A stretch of 64,000 bases of DNA from Hemibagrus wyckioides (Eukaryota > Chordata > Actinopteri > Siluriformes > Bagridae): the NCBI RefSeq assembly GCF_019097595.1, contig NC_080731.1:21805366-21869365 (forward strand), given 5' to 3'. Position 1 is the stretch's first letter. Each line of letters opens with the position of its first letter. Positions 35,001 through 46,062 of the stretch are shown here, piece after piece. The notes beneath the pieces were generated by a model. That model ran no database searches, was not told the origin of the DNA, and worked only from the letters and a program-made list of their open reading frames with translations. The translations under genes were made by a program, and so were the position numbers.

Positions 35001-38000
35001 TCAGATATACGCCGTCTCTGTGGAAGGTACGTCTCAGTGTGGTCTGTAACATAAAGAGTTATGAGTTAAGCTGCGTCATGACTGACACTATGGGATCACT
35101 TTGTCGAGAAAGTGTGTCTGAAGCTCTGTGTGCACACGCCAATTCATTGGCTCGGATAGGACACATGATGGAGGAATACGCACCAGCTTGTCCGTATAAG
35201 GGCACTCCAGGATAACTGCTGCTGCTCTCCATCTTGTAGCTCTTTGACTAGCCAAGTCTCTGTTATAACCGTACACCGGTGGTGATTGTGGATGTGGTGT
35301 AGCAGTCTCTGGACATTGTTGAAGAGGTGGTCCATCCAGGTCAGGTTCATTTGAAAAAAAATAGAATAGAATAGAAGTTTTATTGTCATTGTACCATTTG
35401 CATGTACAACGTAATTTAAAAGTGCCAGCCAGTCAAAGTGCAGCAGTCATACATACATTCAAACAATTTAAAAAAGTACTAATTTATATAAAAAAAAATA
35501 AACAAATAAGATAAAAAATGAAATGGGTACGGAAAATTGTACACAGTCACATTCACCATCTGTCTATTTTTGTTTCACATCTCATGAAAACAGTGTTTTT
35601 TGATTATTGAGAGTGGTTATGGCTGTTGGATAAAAACTGTTTTTCAGTCTGTTTGTCCTGGTTCTGATTGTCCTGTATCACCTCCCTGATGGTAACAGTT
35701 CAAACAGATCATGTCCAGGGTGTGATGTGTCTTTGAGGATGCTTTGGGCTTTCCTAATACAGTGTGAAGTGTGTAGATCTTCCAGTGTTGGGAGCGGGCA
35801 GCCGACGATCTTCTGGGCCATGTTTATGACCCTCTGGAGCGCTTTCCTCTGAGCCACTGTGCAGCTGGTGAACCATACGCCGATGCAGTAGGTTAGGATG
35901 CTCTCTATGGAGCACCGGTAGAAGGACACCAGTAGTCTCTGAGTGATGTTGTTCTTCCTCAGCGCCCTAAGGAAGTAGAGTCTCTGCTGGGCATTTTTCA
36001 GCAGCTCAGAGGTGTTTGTGCTCCAAGTCAGGCCCTCCTCTATCTGAACTCCCAGAAACCGGAAGTCAGCTACCCTCTCTACACAGTCCCTACTGATGGA
36101 AAGTGGAGTAATGTCCGTTTTCTTCCTCCTGCAGTCAATGATCAGCTCCTTGGTCTTTGTGGTGTTGAGGAGCAGGTTGTTCTCCTTACACCACCATGAG
36201 AGCCGCTCCACCTCGTCCCTGTAAGCTGACTCATCCCCTCCTGATATGAGTCCCACCACCTCAGTGTCGTCTGCAAACTTCACAATGGTGTTGCTCTGGT
36301 GAGCGGGGGTGCAGTCGTAGGTATAAAGAATGTAGCGCAGGGGGCTCAGAACACAGCCCTGTGGGGAGCCGGTGCTGAGGCTGAGGGCTGTAGAGGTGTG
36401 TCGGCCCACTCTGACCCTCCGACTGTGATCAGACAGAAAGCTATTAATCCACATGCAGCTGGAGTGTGGAAGCCCCAAGTCCTTAAGCTTGTCCACCAGT
36501 TTGACAGGAAGAATGGTGTTAAACGCCAAGCTATAATCCACAAAGAGCATCCGGACGTAGCTCCCCTGCTTCTCCAGGTGGGAAAGCGCAGCATGGAGGG
36601 CTGTGGCCACGGCGTCCTCTGTGGATCTGTTTCCTCTGTAGGCAAACTGGTGAGTGTCAAAGCTTGGCGGCAGGAATGATGTACTGTGACTCCAGACCAG
36701 TTTTTCGAGGCACTTCATTACCACTGGTGCGAGTGCAACTGGCCAGTAGTCACTCGGGCTCGAGATGTGGGATTTCTTTGGTAATGGGACTATGGTGGAG
36801 GATTTCAGACACGGTGGGACAGTGGACAGGGCCAGCGACTGGTTAAAGATCTTAGTGAAGATTCCAGCCAGCTGATCCACACAGTCTTTCAGTACCCGGC
36901 CAGGGAGGTCATCTGGTCCAGCAGCCTTCCTTGGGTTCACAGACTTCAGCGTATGCCTAACCTCACTCTCTTTGACTGTGAGGGTTAAGCTGCTGAGGGC
37001 CTTGAGGTGTGGCATGGCTGTCTCTGGTGGCTCCACCTCAAAACGTGGGGGGAAGATAGATGGGCCTGCATTTAACAGTAATATACTCCAAGTCCGTGAA
37101 GCAGTGTCTGTCTACAGTCACTGTGTTTGTACACCAGCTCTTATTAATGTACACACAGAGCCCCCCTCCTCTGCTCTTACCGGAATCCGCTGTCCTGTCC
37201 TGACGCTGTGCAGTGTAGCCTGCTAGCCCAATAGCCGAGTCCGGAATAGATGGTTGAAGCCAAGACTCCGTGATTAACAGTACACAACTGTCTCTCACCA
37301 CGTTGTTGGTAGCAATCTGTAGCCTTAGTTCGTCCATCTTATTTGTGAGGGATCTGGCATTGGCGAGAAATAGGCTGGGAAGCGGTGGTTTGAAATGCTG
37401 CCTTAGCCTAGCCAGCGTACCGGCTCTGCAGCCCCGCTTCTGCTTCCTGTCTCTGCGCCGCCTCACTGCTGGGATGATAATCCATGGTGAGCCGGGGGTT
37501 CTCACTATGTCCACCGGGATATAATGCAAGCGGATAAACTTGGCTGTAACACTGCCTCCGGAGCAAATTCCAATCCTTAGGAGCTCACTCCGGCTGAAGA
37601 TGGTATTCACAGCACAAAGTGCACGAGATAAAATAAAATGCGTACACACAGCCAAATAAAGCACTGACTGGTAGAGCACTGAGCCGCAGCAACTATGTGC
37701 GCCGCCATCTTCTGAGAGCTTCAGCTCTGAGTAAAGACTTAAGAGAAAAAGACTTAAGAGACTGGAGAGTTTGTGAGCCTTGAGCTGCATTCTGTGTATG
37801 TTGTGTAGCTGACTGCTTTGAATTATATCAAAATTTTCTCACCCTTATTTCTGCTCTTGATTTTCACATATTAAAGCCATCCAAGTTAACATAACTCTGT
37901 TTTCCCTCTCATTTTCATCCTCTTTCTCTATTTGCACTAATCTACTTTTTAATACTATCAATCTATCTGAACCTAAATCTCACACTCAGTCACACACCAC

Positions 38001-40103
38001 AACAACTGTGACAGACTCAGGGTCATAATTAGAACTCATGAACTTCACATTGGGTGTAGTGATGACACTTTCAATACATTTTCTGGGTTTATTTTTAAAA
38101 TTACTGTTGTTCATGACTATTTCAGAGTAATGATGCCAGTCTCTGTGTTGGAAAGTCTGTTTTATTTTCCTTACTCTTTTTCCCCTTCACCTGCTTTTCT
38201 CTCCAGAGAGTCTCTACACTGAGCTCATCAGCTCTTTTCCTAAAGCTCACAAACAAGACACCTAAAATACTTAATCCTAGATTAGTGGCGTCCGTTTTTC
38301 TCTTCTCTTTTTGGCCTCGCTTCACACTAGGAGCCTATCCAGGTTCCAAACCTGTCGACTGATCCAGGTCTAAATCCTGTCTTTACAGCCCTTTCCACAC
38401 AGAGACAAATTTCTGAATTATTATTTTCTTAAAATTTAAAAAAAAAAAAATCACATGGTCTCACCTTCCTCACATCAAATTGTTCCAATTCTGGAGTTGA
38501 GGCAGCTCATGCGGTTGAGGTGAAGTTAACAGCCTCCAAGGTGCCTGCAGTACTCCAGGAATTCCCATAGCTGAACATCAAGCATGAGCCCTGCTGACTA
38601 CACCAGCTTATAGAGGAAGATTGGAGAAAATGGCCCACTGGTATTATAGGGAAAAAGTAAGAGTTTCACAATTTATTTGTACTGTTGCACAATAGAACCA
38701 AACACTCTCCTAGAAATCTCAAAGGATCAAGACAACCTTACCAGTGTTTGCCTAAGCTGATTACTAGCCTTAGGTCTCTCCATCTCATCTCCAGTGCATT
38801 CGGACACTCTAACAATTCAATAACGAACAATCTCTGGTCACAAACCACGTCTAGTCACGTACACAGAAGACTGTAAGGCTTTATGTTTGTGTCTAAATCT
38901 AGCTGAAGTTCCTCCATGTTTTTTCTCCTCAGCTGTGTTCTCACAGGTTCAGATGAAGTTTGGTGAAGATCTGAAGCTGCATGTGTCTGTACCAGAACCA
39001 GTGGAGGTGATTTATAAAAGCAGTGGTTCAGCTGATGAAGTGATCTGCAGGGTGAATAATCTCTCACTGCAGTGTAAAGATAAATACAGAGACAGAACAT
39101 CACTCACTTACCCTGAGCTCACACTGAGACACATGGAGCCGAGGGATAGTGGACGTTACACCATCCGGGACACGAAGAATGAGGAAGACATTCAGATATA
39201 CGCCGTCTCTGTGGAAGGTACGTCTCAGTGTGGTCTGTAACATAAAGAGTTTAACACTGAATTATAGGAAACATGTCACTCCATAACTGACAGCAGAACT
39301 GATTTAGATTTCTAATAAGAATTCTATTAGACACGGGCATGAATCCAGTGGACAGAATCGTCTCAGAATGAAATACCACCTCATCAGTATTTATCATTAA
39401 CACCTGATCTTCAAAGACATCCAGGATTTATTACATTTTATTTTAGTTCTTTTAGTATCAGTATCTTTCCTGTACAAATTGATGCGTTTTCACTTCGGTT
39501 CACTGTTTCCTAAATGACCCAAAAATCCAGGATTCCACTAACTGCTGCTACTCTCCATCTTATAGCTCTGTAACTAGCCGAGTCTCTGCTGTAACCGTCC
39601 TTTAGCCGCCTTGCATTCTGGGACTTTGAGTCCGGCGCTCGCTCTGGCGGCTTCACTCCATCTACACAGACTCATTAATACGACTCTGAACATGGCTGGA
39701 AGATCAAACGTGTGTTAGAAAAGAAAGGTGTTCTAGTGACTGTATGAGAGAAGAGTGGAAGCTGAGTGTTTTTATTTCCATTCTTTCCACATTAAAGTCC
39801 ACTGGAACTGTGCAGCAATCACATTAACAGTGTCTCCCTGTGACATCAGAGCAACAGACACGCCTGAACTTCTCAACACAACAACCAACAGCAGCAGAAC
39901 TCTGAACTCTTCAATTCTAAACCCCTCACATCAAATACATGGGATTAAATACACAGTTATTCTGTGGAGGGTTTAATAAATGTACATTCTGAATGTTTAT
40001 GGAGCTTCAGTTTGTGCACAGGGACGCAGTTACTCAGTTTAAGATTCGCTCTGAAACGAAGAAAACACAACAGCTTTAATAACACACATCATTCATCAAC
40101 ACC

Positions 40104-40138
<35 letters not shown>

Positions 40139-40261
40139 GTAGATAAGCAGCATGCTGTTCCTGTGTGGGTGATAGTGCTGATTCTGATTATTCTGCTCAG
40201 CTGCTGTGTTGGAGTGGGAATATACCTAAAGCGGAGACACCATCTGAGAATTTTGGTAATG

Positions 40262-40321
<60 letters not shown>

Positions 40322-40334
40322 TATGTGTGTATGT

Positions 40335-40390
<56 letters not shown>

Positions 40391-43300
40391 TCTAATACTG
40401 ATGTTTGGTTTCTTTTGGAGACACCAGAACAGAACAAGAGCTTCCTGAGTGTCTTTTTACTGAAGAAGAAAAATCCATAAAACCTTCTTTTCCTACAGGA
40501 TATGATGTAATCTTTACCCACATGTCCCCTGAGACAGGATCTATCTTACCTGGACTTATTTCTACTGTCTGTTGTATAGAAGGGAAAACACACACTGATG
40601 TTTCCAGACACGTTCACACACACAGTCTGGAAAACATTACTGACGTTACTGACGGATTCGGAGTAAAATCCTAGAGACGCTCCGGAATAATGACATCACA
40701 CACTTTCCTCAGTCACTTTTTTCTTTAAGGTGCTGACAAGCTTCAATACAACAAACTACAGACGACTCGTTAGATTTCATAAACTTTTTATCAGGAGCAA
40801 ATCGTCCAGCTAAACAGACAGACAGACCTTACGAAGAACAAAAACAAGGAAGTGACCATCCACCAAAGTGGAAATAAAAGCTTCTTAATTTTGTTTATTT
40901 TAAACACAAATTTGTTTAGAAAAATATTTATTACATAGAAAACATCTAATTCACTAAAGATGTGTGTGTGTGTGTGTGTTGGAAGTTGAACAGACGACTG
41001 CAACAGGTATTACAGCTTGCACAGCAGGCTGAAGAAGGAACAGAGGAGAACATCACAGAAGCGGAGCAGTCGTTCAATCAGCTGGAGCAGCATTACAACA
41101 CTACTGAGTATTCAGAACAGATCTCAATGCTCTGCACGGCAAAGAAGAAGCAGTTGCAGCAGCGTAGAGAACGTCTAAGGAGAAAAGAGGTATGTTTCCT
41201 GTTTGTTCTCTCACTCACACACACACACACAAGCACACACACACACACACACACACACAAAGCCAAAGCAGCAGTAATTTTTTATCATCTGAGTGTGAGT
41301 ATGTGCATGTGACAGTGCTAAGTGGACACAGAGTTTGGCCACACAGAGAGTGGACTTTGAGCAGGTCCCAGTCCAGGTGGGATTCATCGTGTCTGATTAC
41401 TGCTTGGTGATGTGCAGCTCTCTGTCTCCCTCTGGTGGTGAGAGTGACTCTGACCACAGCCTGGGTCAGGTTTTTGCTGGTCACGCCTGTGGCAGAGCGA
41501 GGCTGAGCCCTTCCTAACACAGCAAAGTGTTATTAGCTGATTTCACATCCTTAAGCAGCTGCATGAGCAGCTTTCATCTGAATCAATTATGGTGGCCTTC
41601 AGATTTTTAAAACGAGATAAGTCATATCATGGAAATCAGACGGAGATTCAGCTGTACATAGAAACATTTGAAGATGGCATTAATACCTTCAGGAACAAAT
41701 ATCAGTTTACAACATCTGTCCTGAATCCGTGGAATCAAGTGACTGGCTGCTCAACTGATGTGCTTAGAGGCAATGAGCTTCATCACCATGTTTGTGATAG
41801 AAACTATAGGAATGCAATAGAAGCTGCTCAGCATAATCTGTCAGAATGAAATCAACTTGCAGCTCAAATTCAGCTTGTTTTCACCAGGGCATGGTCTTGG
41901 GGATCTTTGGGAGTGACAGAAAACTAAGACACCCCTGGTGCTGGCCCAATCCAATTTTTAGCAAAATAATGTGATACAATTGGGTGTCTGTGCACTTACC
42001 CAGCATGTACAGGATATGCCACTGTGCCAGAAACTTGCAGGTGGTGTGGTGATCAATTTATGCAGTTTGCATAAATTTCATTGCAGCAACTCAAAATGGT
42101 ACCCAGTAGTTGGTATGGCCCCTATGTTTTTGTATGTATGCCTGACAATGTCAGGGCATGCTCCTAATGAGACGATGGATAGTGTCCTGGGGTATTTCCT
42201 CACTGAGCTCAGTCTGAGGTGCAACCTGGCAGCATCGGATAGACCAGAAAACATGTCCCAGAGGTGTTCTGTCGGATTTGGGTCAGGCAAGCATGGGGGC
42301 CATTCAATGGTATCAGTTCCTTCATTCTTCAGGAACTGCCTGCATACTCTTACCACATGAGGCTGGGCATTGCTGTGCACCCGGAGGAACCCAGGACCCA
42401 CTGCACCAGTGTAGGGTCTGACAATGAGTCCAAGGATTTCATCCCGATATCTAATGGTAGTCACGGTGCTATTGTCTAGCCTGTAGAGGTCTGTGCGTCC
42501 CTCCATGGATATGCCTCCCCAGACCATCACTGACCACCACCAAACTGGTCATGCTGAATGATGTTACAGGCAGCATAACGTTCTCCATGGCTTCTCCAGA
42601 CCCTTTCATGTCTGTCACATGTGCTCCGGGTAAACCTGCTCTCATCTGCAAAAGTGTTGGACCTGCCAATTCTGGTGTTCAATGGCAAATTCCAGTCGAA
42701 ACTGATTAACAATCCCCTATTCTACTTAACTGACCAGATCAGTGTCCCAGGAGTTTAATAGACTTGATGCTATACTCTGATTAAAAAGTGTTCCTTTAAT
42801 TTTTTGAGCAGTGTTGGAGCCTTTTTGTGCCTCCATTTGTCACACCTGGCTACAGTGCACAAAATTGTGGTTGTGTGGTTCACTTTGAGGAAGTTTTGGC
42901 AACCCTTTGGGGGGGAGGGGGGTGCAGACTCTGAGCTAGTGCCTGGGTCACCACCTGCTGTTGGAGGCTTGCCTTCAATACCATGGTTTGGTGAGAAGGT
43001 TCCACACTCACTCACCTCCACCACTCTCCAGCCTTCTTTAACACTGTAGCAGATGGCAGAACGGAGATTCTCTGTATACTGGGTGGAGTTCAATAAAAGT
43101 GCCCTTTTATTCAGTGCTTCTTCAGGTAAATGATGGGAATTAAAGGGGACTTTTCAGATGAGTCTCCTGTAAAAAAAAAAAAAAAACAAAAAAAAACAGT
43201 ATCAGTATTTAACCTCTTCAATGTGAAAAAGTCTTTGTCTTTGGTTACCCGTGCAATAGACACAGTGACTAAGGTGTGATGCTAAAGGGTTAATTGACCA

Positions 43301-43906
43301 TACTGACATGTCTCTGATCAGATATTCACCAATCATTAGATTCAGTCTGATGGAGCTTGCTGGAGCAGGACGCTGCTGTGACGTCTGTTCATCATTACCA
43401 CCTTCATTACTTCTAGTGTTCAGTTTCTTTTACACAAGCTGAAAAGAAAAATACAACACCGCTAAACAAACTTTACCGTAGACAGAAATGTGCAGAAATG
43501 CTGAAACCTAGTGGACTTCTGCAGGACACTCCGTAACAGACAGTACTCCATAGCTCACTTCACCAGAAGACCTCAGAGTGAAAGTGTTAGGAGAAATGAA
43601 GGAGATATAGATACTGACTAAAGTCACTAAAGACTCTGTGTGTTTGTGTGTATGGCTGACAGTTGAACAGGCGACTGCTACATATGGTACAGCTTGTACA
43701 GCAGGCTGAAGAAGGGAAAAAGGAGAACACTGGAGAAGTGGAGAAGGAGCTCAATCAGCTGAAGAACAAGTACAAGGACACTGAATATTCAGGCAAGGTC
43801 TCAAAGTTCTGCACGGTACAGCAGTCACAGCTGAACTGGTACAGACTACAGCACAGCAATGAAGAACCTATAATGACAAAGAGAAGAGAGGTATGTGTCC
43901 TGTTTG

Positions 43907-43954
<48 letters not shown>

Positions 43955-44214
43955 GACAGTAGGATTGTGATGATGATGTTTCTAACAGTGTGTTATCTTG
44001 TTAGAGATTTTCCTCTTTACACTTTATTCTATTCATCAAATTCATCTGTAGTTTTATTTAAACATCTGTGATCTGTGGAAGTCCTGTTTCATTCAGTTCA
44101 CTGCTGAGTTTGGGAAGGGAATAAAATGTTTTTATACTTAACCAAAAAAAGATATACTAATACTGTTCAGAGAAATGATGGATAAATAGATGATTAATTG
44201 ACTAAATTCATTAA

Positions 44215-44255
<41 letters not shown>

Positions 44256-44531
44256 CAGTTGAAGTGGCGAATGCTACATGTGGAACAGCTTGTACAGCAG
44301 GCTAAAGAAGGAACAGAGGAGAAGATCAGAGAAGCGGAGGAAGCGATAGACGAGCTGGAGCAGGAGTATGAGGACATGGTCTATTCAGATCAGGTCTCAG
44401 TGCTCTGCACAGTAAAGAGGGAACAGCTGAAGGGGCATCAGTACAGCAAAGAAGAATGTCTAATAACTGAGGACTTAGAGGTATGTTTCTTATTTATTCT
44501 CTCACTCACTCACAAACACACACTGTGGCGA

Positions 44532-44567
<36 letters not shown>

Positions 44568-46006
44568 TATTATTATTATTATCATTATTATTATTATAAC
44601 TAGATTTTTAAAGTTCGTCATGACAAACTTTGATGTTGGCTTGACAAAGCATGTAGTTGTGCCTTCTGATGCTTTTTGGCAACAAGTGGATAGACAGGTC
44701 AACAATAAATTTGGAGACGTGTGGACAGATAGGGTGCAGATCTCTCTGGAGTCGAGTGGAGAGACAGGGTGGCAGTGCTTTTGGAGGCGAGTGGATATGT
44801 CATCACACAGTTATGCACATTATGCAGAGCGCTTTGATTTGTCACGTGTGTATATTGTGGTAGTTTTGCGATTTTGCTAATTTTGGGGTCTGGCCTGCAT
44901 GTGACTCCACGTGACGTCACCAGGATACACGTCATGCAGTTCCCCTCATTTGTGCTGAACGTTTTAATATGTCGCATGTGTATGTCAGGGTAATTGTGCG
45001 ATCCAACATATATTGGGGGTTGGCGCGCACGTGACATCACGTGACGTCTCCAGGACATGCGTTATGCACTTCCACTCACTGTGCTGAGCCTTTTGATATG
45101 TCACGTGTATGTTGCTGTAACTTAGCAATTCTGCTTATTTTGGGGGTTTGACGTCACACACGTCATAAAGTTCCCCTCATTGTGCTGAGTGTTTGGATAT
45201 GTCGTGTATATTTCAGTAACTTTGTGATTTCACTTAATATTGAATGAATGGATGGATGGATAGATTGATAATTCAGTTTAAAGTGAGAGTCTCCTGAAGC
45301 TAATCTGTCTGATTCCAAATCACCACATTGACCTGACTAACTCAGTCTGATGAACAGACTTAAACTTGAAAAATACCAAATACTTCATACTGATGAGGTT
45401 TGAGATTGAGGTTTATTTTAGTCATCACTGAGTACAAATTACAAGGTGCTCACATGGAACATCTAATCAACCCTACGAGCTTTCACTTTCAGAGCTCCGT
45501 GTCTACATCCATGTTTATCACACATGATGACATCAGCCTAACTCCTTGCACGTAACAGAGGTGTTGTGAAAATTAGCGTAGTCGTACATTCTGGAGTTGT
45601 ACTCTAACAAACACAAAATCTCGTATCTGTAAAACACAGAATTACACACAAATGTTCTGAATTACCCACCATTATTTATGACACTGACTTTATTCCATAG
45701 ACATGATGATGTTTCTAACAGTCTTTCAGTCAGAGAAAGGATAATGTTTGTGTGTGTATGTACCAGTTGAAGAGGAGACTGCAGCAAGTGGACCAGCTTG
45801 TACAGCAGGCTGAAGGAGAGATACATAACATCAGAAAAGCAGAGAAGGAGATCAATCTGCTGGAGCTGCAGTACATGAACACTGAACATTTAATAACAGT
45901 CACAGAGTTCTGTGTGTTAATGAGGGCAGAGCTGTACTGGTACAGACTACAGTACAGTGATGGTGAACATCTAATGACTGACAAAACAGAGGTATGTTTC
46001 CTGTTT

Positions 46007-46062
<56 letters not shown>

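Larger units (their letters stand above)
35271..37800 (-). mobile_element. Antisense LINE in intron 4 of gene A
   Basis: On the minus strand a long 5' part (37790-37038), RT (37036-35678) and a 3' end with TAGAATAGAATAGAAG near 35362. It lies between the two copies of the Ig-like exon. Confidence 0.85.
44481..45766. other. Intron 9 of gene A
   Basis: Holds the (AAT)n/(ATT)n tract, a tandem repeat at about 44790-45240 and unique AT-rich sequence. Confidence 0.6.

Noticed and set aside
36299..36846. Plus-strand open frames at 36.3-36.8 kb
   Set aside because: Shadows of the minus-strand LINE RT, which holds the conserved motifs.
40096..40521. Long open frames on both strands encoding runs of HTHTHT or VCVCVC
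   Set aside because: Pure translation of the (GT)n/(CA)n microsatellite; no coding signal.
44502..44705. Minus-strand frame with polyisoleucine
   Set aside because: Translation of the (AAT)n/(ATT)n microsatellite.
40986..45991. ITIM or ITAM signalling motifs in the coiled-coil tail
   Set aside because: The recurrent tyrosines (TEYSEQI, MVYSDQV, NWYRLQ) do not fit the I/V/L/S-x-Y-x-x-I/V/L spacing.
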